Source: Boletus sp. NGJ (Eukaryota; Basidiomycota; Agaricomycetes; Boletales; Boletaceae). From it: a DNA stretch of 64,000 nucleotides. The position numbers were made by a program, and so were the translations under genes. Within the stretch, counting starts at the first letter, position 1, and the number at the start of each line of letters is the position of its first letter. The notes under the pieces are model-generated. The model saw nothing but the letters and a program-made list of their open reading frames with translations. It was not told where the DNA came from and searched no databases. The stretch lies in assembly GCA_019096195.1 (NCBI GenBank), contig JAGTXK010000229.1:655178-719177 (forward strand), read 5' to 3'. This document shows, one piece after another, positions 22,880 through 33,540 of the stretch.

Positions 22880-24253
22880 CTATGGCAGAACCGGTACATG
22901 AACTTGATCGCTCACTACCCCCGGAGGCGGGTACCCTGACGGATGCACAAACCCAGGTTGAACTGGCATATATCCGTGTGGATACATCACTCCGGGCCAC
23001 TGCCCTGGCCCGCCTGCACTGCCCCACCCTACCATACGTCCCTCCCCACCTACACCATCCCACAACGCCGCCGTCGACTGCTTCGCCCACATATCCCAGT
23101 GGGACCAATATTCCGGTCGCTCTACCACCTCTGGCCTCGAATTATACCACGATGGTTCCGCACCTTGCCTCACCCTCCTCCGCATCCTACTCCGCGGATT
23201 CATCTCCGGGATGTACTCGTCCGCGATCCGGGCATCCGATACCCACGGGAGATCACCCAACCCGGCGATGAAGCGGCGAACACGGGCCACGGCGGAGGAG
23301 AGTGAGCCTTTGGAGGTCGAGGGCGAGTCAAGGGCTCCACTACTGTCGTGGAACTTGGGCTCGGCTACAGGGAACGCGAGTGTCGAGCGAAGCAGTGGGC
23401 GGACGGGGACCGGCTCGTGGAGAGTCTGGGAGCCTTCCTCTACGGGAGATCCAACAGGCTCTCGCCCTCTCACCGAAAAATTTTGTGGCACGGCCAAAGC
23501 GGGTGACGGCATGCGTACAGACCGGATCGAGTTGGGGAGAGGCGAGGGTGGGATGGAGGGCGAGACAACCGTGATGGGAGGCGGGATCTCTATGGGGGAC
23601 ACGAGCACAGGCGACGCACGCAGAGGATTGGGGATGACGGCGGGTGTGGCGCCGAGATTCGTCGGTCGCACATAGGGCGAGGTATACGGCGTGACGTCGT
23701 ACTGCTCATCCATGCTCGGAGTCGCTTCGCCTGACGCACTCAGTCTGGGAACGGGCATTTCCACCCTCTGGCTCTCGTACGAACTTGTTCTCGGGATGTG
23801 TGGGGTGGACTGGAACCCAGATAGCTTCTTCAGACCCTTCCAAACTGACTTAATCAAACCCGCGCCGCCACCCTGGCGCTGAGGCTGATATGTATACGGG
23901 TCCATGATGCCGTCCTGCACGTATAGATCGTCCACCGCCATGTGCTCTCCGACCGTCGGTGCAGGACTAGGGGGAACAATGCTCGGTGGACGGTACGCGG
24001 GGGAGGACGGTACCTGCGGGGTAGGTAACCATGGCGTCGGAGGTGCATGGAGCGTGTGTGGTGTCGGGTCGGGGGAAGAGATCCATGTCACGTCTCTGAC
24101 GCGGGGTGTTTGGTGCACGGAACGGCTATAGCGGTTTCGGCGCGGTGAGTGCGTGGAGTTGCTGCGGTATATATCATTGTCATCGTTGTTGGTGTACGTC
24201 TCTGGAACGTGCACGCCGCGTGGAGAGGGATAGTCTATGGATCGAGATCCCAT
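22880..24253 (-). CDS. proline-rich hypothetical protein, 457 codons
   Basis: A single uninterrupted frame from MGSRSIDYPSPRG to a stop at 22880. It is rich in Pro and Ser, with one more ordered segment (GAGLIKSVWKGLKKLSGF) and a C-terminal Trp-rich part (SSAVARVRRFIAGLGDLPWV, later PEYWSHWDMWAKQS). The overall pattern resembles uncharacterised basidiomycete proteins. Just past the divergence point near 22910, another frame carries a clearly hydrophobic end (SAIAGFFCALGIVCLGLYC, stop about 22830). A small frameshift or unseen intron could thus give a membrane-anchored version. No function is proposed. Confidence 0.65.
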   Translation of the reverse strand: MGSRSIDYPSPRGVHVPETYTNNDDNDIYRSNSTHSPRRNRYSRSVHQTPRVRDVTWISSPDPTPHTLHAPPTPWLPTPQVPSSPAYRPPSIVPPSPAPTVGEHMAVDDLYVQDGIMDPYTYQPQRQGGGAGLIKSVWKGLKKLSGFQSTPHIPRTSSYESQRVEMPVPRLSASGEATPSMDEQYDVTPYTSPYVRPTNLGATPAVIPNPLRASPVLVSPIEIPPPITVVSPSIPPSPLPNSIRSVRMPSPALAVPQNFSVRGREPVGSPVEEGSQTLHEPVPVRPLLRSTLAFPVAEPKFHDSSGALDSPSTSKGSLSSAVARVRRFIAGLGDLPWVSDARIADEYIPEMNPRSRMRRRVRQGAEPSWYNSRPEVVERPEYWSHWDMWAKQSTAALWDGVGGEGRMVGWGSAGGPGQWPGVMYPHGYMPVQPGFVHPSGYPPPGVVSDQVHVPVLP

Positions 24254-24534
24254 TGGATGGATGTCCGATGCCTGTGGTGATCGTTCGAGATAAGGTGAGG
24301 TGAATGTTTGGCTTTGGGGCCTCCCGTGCTATGAGGATGAAAAGTTCAAGAGGGAAAGCGACATCGTCGTCGGATGGAGCTTGAGAGTCACTATTAAATA
24401 ATTGGCATCGCTTGTACATAACAAGTGTTTGTTGAAAAGCTTTCAAACTTTGAGCCAGAACGGTATCGACTACATCACAAAAAGTGCAGAAGTGTAACAT
24501 GGCCAAATAGACCAGGTCGTCAGCCGGGGTTGCA
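24254..24534 (-). pseudogene. short transposase-like relic
   Basis: A minus-strand frame contains LVYLAMLHFCTFCDVVDTVL. The same segment, diverged, recurs at about 26555-26600 (CLAMLCFCNFCDVGDAV) next to the Plavaka-type transposase. The two copies lie in the same orientation about 2.1 kb apart, so this is probably a duplicated piece of that transposon. Confidence 0.45.
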
Positions 24535-24815
24535 GATATCGCCTTATTTCGCGCCTGACGGACCACCTCGGTCGCATCTTTCACAAGATATCAGGCAACT
24601 CATGTTACGACGCACTCCATAGCAAAAGATATCGCCTTATCTCGCGCATGACGAACCGCGTCGGTCGTATCTTTCGCAACATATCGGGCAACTCGTGTCA
24701 CGACGTACTCAGCAGCGAAAAGATATCGCCTTATCTCGCGCCCGACGGACCGCATTGCCAGTATGCCTCGCGAGATATCGGGCAACTCGTGTCACGATGT
24801 ACTCCGTAGCAGACA
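24535..24815 (-). repeat. three 93-nt tandem repeats encoding a decayed 31-residue unit
   Basis: GATATCGCCTTAT recurs at 24535, 24628 and 24722. Read on the minus strand each unit gives a 31-residue helical-looking repeat: EYIVTRVARYLARHTGNAV, then EYVVTRVARYVAKDTTDAV, then a third copy with two stops. The stops fall where the first two units have CGA (Arg), now TGA. Between units 1 and 2 one extra base shifts the frame. The unit is probably part of the neighbouring transposon or its host gene. No family is recognised for the repeat itself. Confidence 0.7.
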
Positions 24816-24838
24816 CATAATCCAATATATTGTGTATT

Positions 24839-26600
24839 TCAAAGGGATCCATATCCCTGTTGAGCGTAAATATCGTCGTTGAGCTCCTCACCCTCGTCGG
24901 CAACCACACGATCGTCTGCGTTGTCTTCATCACTCTCGTCAGTGTCGGATGTGTTGCCGTCGTTGTCTTGCTCGTCATTCTCGTCATCCAGGCCACCTTC
25001 CATCACGCCCTCCCACTCTGCAATGTCCTCCCATTCATCTGGCGGCTCGTTGGGTTCCCCGACATCATCCTCAGCCTCCCTGATGTCCAGGTCCCCTGCT
25101 GGTGTGTCCCCTTCTTCCTCTGTGCCATTGTCATCTCTCATAATGACATCCGAGCTGACCTCGTCTTCAACCGGTCGTCCATGATCTCGCTGAAGGATGT
25201 CGTCCCAATCACGGGTTGCCTTGTGTCCAATACCACCACCGCGCATTCTCATAAACATGTCACGGTCGACGAACCTAGCAATAGTCATGAGTCCAATGTA
25301 CTATAGCACAAAACAACTTACATGTTTATATAGTAGTATTTCCAGTCGGTGTGATGGGCTGCGTCGTCTTTGTGCCGCCGAGCTTGTGACGGGCCAAGTA
25401 AGTCGTTGGTACGGCCATATGCAAATGCTGGGATGATGTGCGCTCCGCGCACAATTGAATCAGGATCAATAAACCCAAATGCATCGGAAGGATTTTCTTG
25501 GTCGAAGAACTGAAGCCGATGCAGCCGCTTTTCTTGCCACCCGGATGGATAGTTGACATCACGGCGGAACCACCGTACGAAGAGGACGTTCATCCGTGAG
25601 GGGCTCGAAAAGATCGAATGGCGATCATCGCGGGATTGCACCATAACGTGGAAGATCTCAATGACGCGTGCATACCAATATGGATGCACGCGTTCGTCTT
25701 CATGAGACAAGACCATAATGTCGGCCCGAGTGAGTGGGTTGATCGTGTCTTGTTCACGTCGTAGGTCATATGTTGTGTAATTAACCTGAAGCATGCTGTG
25801 AAGGTAGACGTGGTTCCCCTTGATGCTGACACAGCGGCGGTCTTCGTCAGAGAAGGTATGTTCATCTCCATCATATTCTATGCCGCGCGCACGAGCGAGA
25901 AGGTGATCTTCAAGGCGAGGAATAAAGTCCTGAAACCCTATTATCAAAATTTCGTACTACTATGAACCTGAATTAACCTCACGTACCTTAAATGCGGGGT
26001 CTCCACAACGAACTGAAAGCCATTCTGTAAGGTCTTTGCGTTTCCGTGAGTTCTCTGCCATATGGTAGTGCTCAAACGGTGACGTGCGGAGGCGTTGTGG
26101 GTGAGGGTGATTCCTCTCGTCAAGCTTCTTCCATGCGTCATTGACCTTTCTGATGAATCGCTCGATCACTTCTTGGTTTGCAATGCTTCTGACCATGGAA
26201 TTCTTTTTCGTGCCTGAGCGAGGGAACCGTTGTTTTGAGCGGCGGTGTTCGAGCTCGCCCTGGACATGGATTAGGGAACTAGACTTGAATGAAATACAAG
26301 TCTAACTTACAATTTGTGTGTTATAGCTGTCTGTGGTTCCATAACGACGTATCGTATTTGGATAATCACTAAGAGCGTGAAATTTATAGGTAGCGAGGTT
26401 CAGCATCTTGGACCTAGGATCGGAGCGTGTAGATGCACCGCAACCTTGCTTTGCAGCTAACGCGGCTGTACGGCGACCACGTGCGGCATGCTCTTGAGGT
26501 AGCTCCGTGGTATGATATGTTGTGCAGGTTGTGCGCTGAAACTTGCGCACCGCGTCTCCAACATCACAAAAATTGCAGAAACATAACATGGCCAAACAAG
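24839..26600 (-). mobile_element. Plavaka-type DNA transposon, C-terminal transposase relic
   Basis: Minus-strand pieces read in order as the conserved C-terminal part of Plavaka transposases. They are LNLATYKFHALSDYPNTIRR, GTTDSYNTQ, GELEHRRSKQRF, SPFEHYHMAENSRKRKDLTE, DFIPRLEDHLLARARG, the YDGDEHTFSDEDRR region, VNYTTYDLRREQDTINP, ADIMVLS, WYARVIEIFHV and finally MFMRMRGGGIGHKATRDWDD with an acidic tail. The pieces are split by at least two intron-like gaps (near 25285-25320 and 25940-25985). N-terminal catalytic regions are not found, so the element is incomplete. Similar relics are widespread in Agaricomycetes. Confidence 0.8.
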
Positions 26601-26649
26601 GAGTGCTGCCGCCGGCTGACCTAAACAGGACAGCATTACAGTCGACTCT

Positions 26650-26800
26650 CTTATAACCCATACGTCGTATAACCCATACTCTTTGATAACCCATAGGATT
26701 TTCCATCTCCTGTGTTGGTATGCAGGGATTTTGTACCAATAACCCATAACCCTTCAATAACCCATAACCCATAACATTTTTTGTTCGTCATAACCCATAC
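26650..26800. repeat. cluster of ATAACCCAT motifs
   Basis: About nine copies of ATAACCCAT or TAACCCATAA occur in 150 bp, singly and in tandem. They resemble but do not match the CCCTAA telomere repeat. They translate to recurring MGY peptides on the minus strand. Confidence 0.8.
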
Positions 26801-27103
26801 ATGAGTCCCCATTAGGAAATTTGTTATATAATTCTCATTTTTTACAACCTGGAGATGGCAAGAGCGACCCAAACGCTCCAACTTCTCAACTTCTCACCTT
26901 ATGAAACCTGTCGAAGTTCTAAAAAAAGGCCTAATCAAGCTTTGTCATCAGATTCAAGAGTGGAAAGCCAAGCTCGAGGTTGAGCTGAAAGCTGGTTAGG
27001 GAGCCGAGCCGAGCCGCGAAGCGGCGAGGCGAGGCATTACCGGCGGTAATTCGATAACACTGTTGCCTCGGCAAGGGATTACCTTATGGGTCGCACTAGA
27101 GAT

Positions 27104-28246
27104 ATTTTAAGGGATCTAATCTAATTGGGTAAGGGCTACCATAGGGTACAGGTAACATCAACATAGCAAACCACGCACATGCGCCAATGGCGCATGTGTG
27201 CGTCCACAACAACATCGCAATAAAACATGAACAATCGAGTGTTGATAACGACGACTGCGGCATAAACGATGAACAGATGAAAACGAGGGATATGTTGAGT
27301 GTAGTTATACAGCGCGCACATGCGCGCATGGCGCATGTGTGTGTGAAATAAGCAACAACAACAAGACACATGTTTCACATTTATACGACAAACACGCCGA
27401 TGCGCCATGAGAGCATCTGCTCAGTTGATAGGTGTGTCGTACTGAGGTCTTGTTTGTTGTTTGTTTCCAGCGCACATGCACACATGGCGCATGTGCGCAC
27501 TGTCTATAGTACGACACACCTATCAACTGAGCAGATGCTCTCATGGCGCATCGGCGTGTTTGTCGTATAAATGTGAAAACTGTGTCTTGTTGTTGTTGCT
27601 TATTTCACACACACATGCGCCATGCGCGCATTTTAAGGGATCTAATCTAATTGGGTAAGGGCTACCATAGGGTACAGGTAACATCAACATAGCAAACCAC
27701 GCACATGCGCCAATGGCGCATGTGCGCGTCCACAACAACATCGCAATAAAACATGAACAATCGAGTGTTGATAACGACGACTGCGGCATAAACGATGAAC
27801 AGATGAAAACGAGGAATATGTTGAGTGTAGTTATACAGCGCGCACATGCGCGCATGGCGCATGTGCGTGTGAAATAAGCAACAACAACAAGACACATGTT
27901 TCACATTTATACGACAAACACGCCGATGCGCCATGAGAGCATCTGCTCAGTTGATAGGTGTGTCGTACTGAGGTCTTGTTTGTTGTTTGTTTCCCGCGCA
28001 CATGTGCACATGTGCGCATGGGACGCGCCTGTCCTATAGTACGACACACCTATCAACTGAGCAGATGCTCTCATGGCGCATCGGCGTGTTTGTCGTATAA
28101 ATGTGAAACATGTGTCTTGTTGTTGTTGCTTATTTCACACGCACATGCGCCATGCGCGCATGTGCGCGCTGTATAACTACACTCAACATATTCCTCGTTT
28201 TCATCTGTTCATCGTTTATGCCGCAGTCGTCGTTATCAACACTCGA
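27104..28246. repeat. foldback (palindromic) element, one truncated and one complete copy
   Basis: A segment starting ATTTTAAGGGATCTAATC occurs at 27104 and again at 27630, 526 bp apart. The second copy has two near-perfect 209-nt inverted arms (27761-27969 and 28038-28246) around a 68-nt spacer. The first copy has the same left arm from 27235, but its right arm (from 27508) is cut off where the second copy begins. Smaller perfect palindromes (CACATGCGCCA and its complement) are embedded throughout. It has no open reading frame with domain content, so it is a non-autonomous foldback/MITE-like element of unknown family. Confidence 0.85.
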
Positions 28247-29768
28247 CAATGGCGTCGTTGTCATCTGCGCCTGGAATGCATTGCATTCCTCTTTTCACAT
28301 ACATGTCCTGTGTACATTATTTTAGTACCTTATATTTACACTCTGAAGGGTTCAAATCACCTCTACGCTCACGTATCATTCCTCCCGATTTTCACTGAGA
28401 ACAGTGCTCGTGTGTACTTCTCCCAATACCATTCCGGTACAACTACATATTCAGTGTATTCATTCATTCTAAATACATCAGTGGCTCTCATTGGAAAACA
28501 CTACAACTTCACCTCGTCATGCTATTTCATTCAGCCCGCTCAAATTGTCACAAAAGGTTGCTTTTCCCTTAGTATTCACTTCGATTTTACTAGTCTCGTC
28601 GCCTTCCTAACATAACTTGGTAGGTTTTCTTCCATGCATACACTCCACACAACAACTCCACCACTCCTTTCCTTTCACTTCCTGTCTTTCCATTTCCTTA
28701 TCGTGCTTCCTATTTCATAACAGTTATTGCTTCCTCAGCTCCACTCTCTTGTCCACCTTCTCTTTATTCATTTCTACCATTCAGTACCAAAGTATGCCAT
28801 TTCATTGAATTATTGGTCTGTTGGAAAAATCTACACATGATATTTTCTTAATGGCGGTGCACCACAGATTCTGTGTGCAGTGTGGGTGTTGGATGTCCTA
28901 GTTCAACTGTCAGCGGTACCAGAGGAATTCAGAGGGGGGAAGAGCCAGAAACAGACAGTAAGTTTACACAAGAACCTTTTTAAAGCTCAGCAAATTTACC
29001 TGTCCTTGGGACGGCATTATTGGTCATGCTAGTATTTACCCAACATGGTAATGATAATATACAATTAACATGGCTGCAGAAGGGTTGGCAGTGGGTGGTG
29101 GTATCAACATCTTCATTCACTGCAGAATGTATGTTGGGTGGGGCCCAGGACCAACAATTCACACAGACTAATACAGTCAACATGCAGTTTCCACTCAAGG
29201 TAGTACTAAATAATTACATATCTCTTGTTCTGAATCCATCTGGTTGATCTTCTTAGACTGAAAGTGGAACATGCCTTGTGTGACAATTGACTCATACCAG
29301 GACTTGTTGGAGTAGCAGTGTCGTCACAAATAACCTTTCAGGCAACAAGCATGATTTAGAACGCAGAGATGAATTGGTGGTAACTCAGTGATTTTTCAGC
29401 AGTTTGAAATCAAGCCTTGAGGCACTGTAAGAGAGTGAGGGTGGCAAAAGTGACTGAGGAGTGAAATTTCATCCTATGCAGGATGTATGCTCAGGCTCCT
29501 TCCCATCCGCAGCTGGAGAGGTCAAGTCAGTCTATTAGGGCACAGTGGACTTAGTGAGCATAGTCATGTGCAAATTCAAATACCAAATAACCTTATTTCT
29601 CACCCTCTCCAGAAGTGGCTGGAAGATAACACTTGTAAACTTCATCAGCCACAGTGGTAAATCTGCAGCATGAATGGCAGAGTTCAGACATACAAGAAAA
29701 TAAAATATTATTTGTGCATCGTAGAGATTATCTCAATGTCAAAAAAAATTGGATAGCTTTGCAGTCAC
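28247..29768. other. no gene identified
   Basis: Low-CpG, pyrimidine-rich DNA (28600-28800) and scattered short frames. A frame at 29020-29247 (+) is in no family I know. Confidence 0.4.
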
Positions 29769-30180
29769 ATGCCAGTGTCTGCTCAATCTTCAGAAACCCC
29801 TAGCCTCTCTACCATATGTGATAGGGCTCAAGAAATCTTCTCCAAAAGACCATGTCTCTGGCACTTAAAAATTGCTGAAGCATTCCTAAAGGGGGACCAA
29901 GATATAGTATACATTGCCCAGCAAGACACTTACCTTTTGGTTACCTCTGCTGTTTCACCCAAGAGGCATCCAAATAGTAGTGACCCCCCTTAATCAACTC
30001 AGTCAGCAAAATATGGACTCCCTACAGAAGGCTGGCATTCAAAGCATTGCAATCAATGCTGAAACAGCCTCTTGGGACAACTTCCAAGTCAGTATTGACA
30101 CTTATTGGCACAAAAGCAATAGAGACTTACTAGTAATCCTTTAGGCAATAGAAAACCTTGAATATCGTGCTGTAATAGTG
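29769..30180 (+). pseudogene. RecQ-like helicase N-terminal relic
   Basis: Two overlapping frames together read as the start of a RecQ/DEAD-type helicase: IFSKRPCLWHLKIAEAFLKG and DIVYIA, then KTLTFWLPLLF, GIQIVVTPLNQLSQQNMDSL and AGIQSIAINAETASWDNF. The Walker A loop is damaged: the Gly-rich part before GKT is missing and the frame changes there. A stop follows LLVIL. The relic ends abruptly where the LINE begins (about 30180). Confidence 0.65.
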
Positions 30181-33100
30181 GTGAGGCAGCTTTTCTGATC
30201 TTGTTGAGGTGTTTGTTGACCGGGGCATGTGTGGTGCAGAGCTGGAATAGGATGGATGTGTGGCTTTTTGGAAGACCGTCAATCAGTTTTAAGAATTTTG
30301 GTGAGGGGAGTGATGGGTCGACCTTGTCAGCCAGCGCAGCTCATGGTGACATCTGGAAAATCTTTCAATGTAGTAGTTTTGTGGCGGCAGTGAACGATTG
30401 CTTTTTAGCTGATTTGCTTGTTGGGAGTGTTCTCGCAGCATTCCTATGTTTTAGGACTTTGGATAGATGCATGGGGTGCAGTGTTGCGCCTTTGGCCGCC
30501 TCCTTGGCCTCCACATCCACTTCCGGGAATGCTGGAGTGGCCCGGAGTCCATCATAGTATAATCTCCTCTGCCTCGATGGTCTTTAGCGCTTCAATTAGG
30601 GCGTGATGGAAAAGGTCCATTAGGTAGTGCCCTGGTTTTGACCTGAATGCCCTGGCCGCCACTATTGCTGCTCTGTGGTTGATGCCCAGCGGCACCATTC
30701 TCACCCTTTGCTCTCCTCGTAGGAGTTCCGCCGCTAAAACCATACCTACTTCCTCGCCTTCAAACACCGCATGTTCCTTCTCTGTCCCCAGGTGGAATTT
30801 TAAAGTCTTCTTTGCCACCCCTCCTCTCCGGAGTATTGCCGCCGCGCCTATCTTTCCCCGTATCCCGATCTGTCTGAGTAGAGGCAAATGTCATGCTCAT
30901 TTTCCACTTGAATGTCCTGGATCATGGCGTCCACTGGATCGTCAACCATGTCGATTCTAACTTTTGGGGACCATTGGGGGGGGGTGGTGCACAGGGTTGG
31001 TGGTTTCTGTGGTTTTCGGGACAATGCTGAAAGCAGTGTAGAGATAATGGAGTGGGGATTTGCGGTGTTTGCGGTTTCTGAGTGCGGATTTCAAGTGAGT
31101 GGTTAGTGGGTGGTCCGCCGGTAGCGTGGCCACCCATAGCGCCGCTCTGTGACAGTGTTTTCTTATCAGGAGCAGAGTCGGTAGGAGGTCCAAGTGGGCG
31201 CATACCCCCGGTGATTAGTAGCACAGCCAGCTGTTGGTCTTTGTCAATCTGTTTCATGCAGCCTCTTGCTCCCCATTCTCTTTCTCTTTTTCCCCTTCCT
31301 TTCCTCAGCATCTCCGTTTCCCAGACGTCGATCGCATATGGTATTTTTGGTACTGCCACTGCTTCATATAGTTTTCTCGTCGTTTTTCCCTTTACTCCTT
31401 TCGATGCCCTGGTCATCCTTCCACAAGCTACTGCATACTTTGTTCCTTTTGCTACGGTGTATGCCGCATGTTCTTTGAATCTAGACTCGTCATCTGGTAT
31501 TACTCCTAAGAATTTGCATGTTTTGGATGGCTTGATGCAGTGGCCTTGGGTTGTGATGCTGGGCCGAGGGACCAGAGTTGACTTTCCCCTACGGTTGGGG
31601 CCCGGAACCCTCCCGTGGGTGATGCAGAGTAGAGCCACTTTGTCAAGTTCGAATTCTGCTTCATGTTTTCTCCCCCACGTTAGTGCTCCCTTGTCCTCCT
31701 CTATTATGTTTTTTAGTTTTTGGTTTGCCTCCTCTAAGCTCTTTCCCCTCGCTGCAAAAGCCGCGTCGTTTATGAACCCTAGTCCTATTTTTTCCTTCGC
31801 TTTGCCCATGATGCCGATGAGGTCGCTGTTGTAGAATAGGAAGGCAATGGGCGATATTGGGCACCCCTGGTTGAGGCCCATTGGTATATGGAGGGGGTCT
31901 GAAACGAAGTCGTCAAAAGAGAGGGTGGTGCGGCGTCCGTTGAGACGCCACCTAAGCCATTCCACACATTCAATGGAAGGGCCTTTCATTCGCATATTGC
32001 AGAGGAGTCTCTCAGCCACGATGCTGGGAAATGCCGCTTTTACATCTAGGAATAGGACAGATACGTACTTATCAGAAGGATGTGCCCAGGCGTTGTGGGC
32101 GAATTTTGTGAGCATGTGCAAGGAGTCTACTGTGGTGCGGCCTGGGCATCTTCCAAAGTGGGTGGAGGATGACATGCTCTGGGTTTCTGCAATGTAGGTA
32201 ATATTGCCAGCTACGCAGGAGGAGAGAATTTTTGCTGTTGTATCAAGCAGCGCGATGGTGCGGAATGCTTTCGGGACTGAATAGTCTGGTCATCCTGGTT
32301 TCTTTAGGACTACTGTTGACGAGAGTTTCCACTGCTCAGGGTAGTGCTCTAGTGTGAATGTGGCTCTAAAGATTGATCCTAGGTAGGGAACGAGTAGGTC
32401 AGCGCATTTGGTAAAGGTGGCATTGCAAACTCCATTTGGGCCGGGGGCTTGGTATGGAGACAGGCATGCGATTGCCCTGTGAATTTGAACATTGAGGATG
32501 TTGTTGAATTTGCATGCTGGTTCGGGGTAGGTGGTCGGTTCTGCCTCCCTGGACTGGCTGGATGGCGTTTTGAAGAACATTTTGTAAAGTAGCTTGCTCT
32601 TTTCTTCATTGGTCTGATTGCTAGGAGGGGGTGAAGGTGCGTTAGTGCGTAGGTTCGGTATGCGGGAGATGAATTGGTCTGACGGTTCGCTTATGAGGTA
32701 CTTGTGAACATCCCATATGTTTCCACAGTCGACACTCTCTAGGTACTCCACCCAGTGTTCTTCTTTCGCTCTTTGAATGTCGGACGTGAGGGTGTTGCAT
32801 GCATTTTTGAGTTGCTGGTGGATGGAGCTCGCGCATTCTTGTCGTTTTTTGTACGCGGTTCTGGCGAGGTATTTGACCTGTTTGCTTTGCTTGTCTAGTT
32901 CTGGGGTCCACCACCTGTTCGAGTAAGGTGACGGTTTGCTGAGGGGAACGCAGGCCTCTATGGTTTTGAGGATGGCACTGGTGACTTCTTCCAGGCGGCG
33001 TTAGAGGGTTTGGGTCAATTTGACGGCGTCCATTGGACTCAAGGTTGTCTCCAGCTGGTTTGTGAGATGTGCGGTGAACCTTTCCCAGTTTGTCGCGTGG

Positions 33101-33540
33101 TGGTTTCTTTTGGGCTGGGGGTTGGTGTGTTCCGGGTCCACCAGTAGTTCCATGTGGGTGGGATAATGGTCGGTTCCCGCTGGTCGTAGGTCCGGTATGA
33201 CATTGCAAGTGGTGATGGTGTCGGAGAGATGGGATGTGCAAAATACGTTGTCGGGTCTGGTATTGTTGCCGGTTCTGTTGGCTTCCAGGGTTGGGATGCT
33301 CTCCGGTAGCGCCATTGTAAGGTCATAGGGTATGAGCATTTCTAGGAGGGGTTGTGCTGCCTTGAGGTTGGCTGCAGTGAATAGGTGGCAGTTTCTTGGT
33401 TCGTCCCACATTGGGTGGTGGCGGTTGAAATCTCCCATGAGGAGTATTCCGTTGGCGGGCATGTCACTCTCCGCAGTGTGTTCAGTGCGACTGGTATTCT
33501 TGTTCCAAATACACACGCCGGTCGTATGTTATAAACTTTA
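30181..33540 (-). mobile_element. degenerate LINE (non-LTR retrotransposon) with RNase H domain
   Basis: Read on the minus strand. An endonuclease C-terminal part comes first (LLMGDFNRHHPMWDE, later TRPDNVF and GTDHYPTHMELL, 33516-33001). A linker (WWTPELDKQSKQVKYLART) follows, then the reverse transcriptase with QAPGPNGVCNATF, VLFLDVKAAFPSI, GLNQGCPISPIAFLFYNSDL and GFINDAAF. Last is an RNase H-like end (KIGAAAILRRGG, PGHYLMDLFHHALIEALK). The catalytic YxDD-type motif reads FIND, losing one Asp. Stops separate the pieces at about 33001 and 32290, and frameshifts occur near 31180, 30885 and 30550. The start of the endonuclease is missing, so the copy is 5'-truncated. A PVNKHLNKIRKA segment marks the 3' end near 30190. 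Confidence 0.88.

Noticed and set aside
22882-24131. Plus-strand frames of up to 154 codons
   Set aside because: They are shadows of the 457-codon minus-strand frame, with no splice support of their own.
27096-28325. Repeated near-identical frames of 70-180 codons on both strands
   Set aside because: They arise because the foldback element is duplicated and palindromic, and both arms give the same peptides. No domain or codon evidence.
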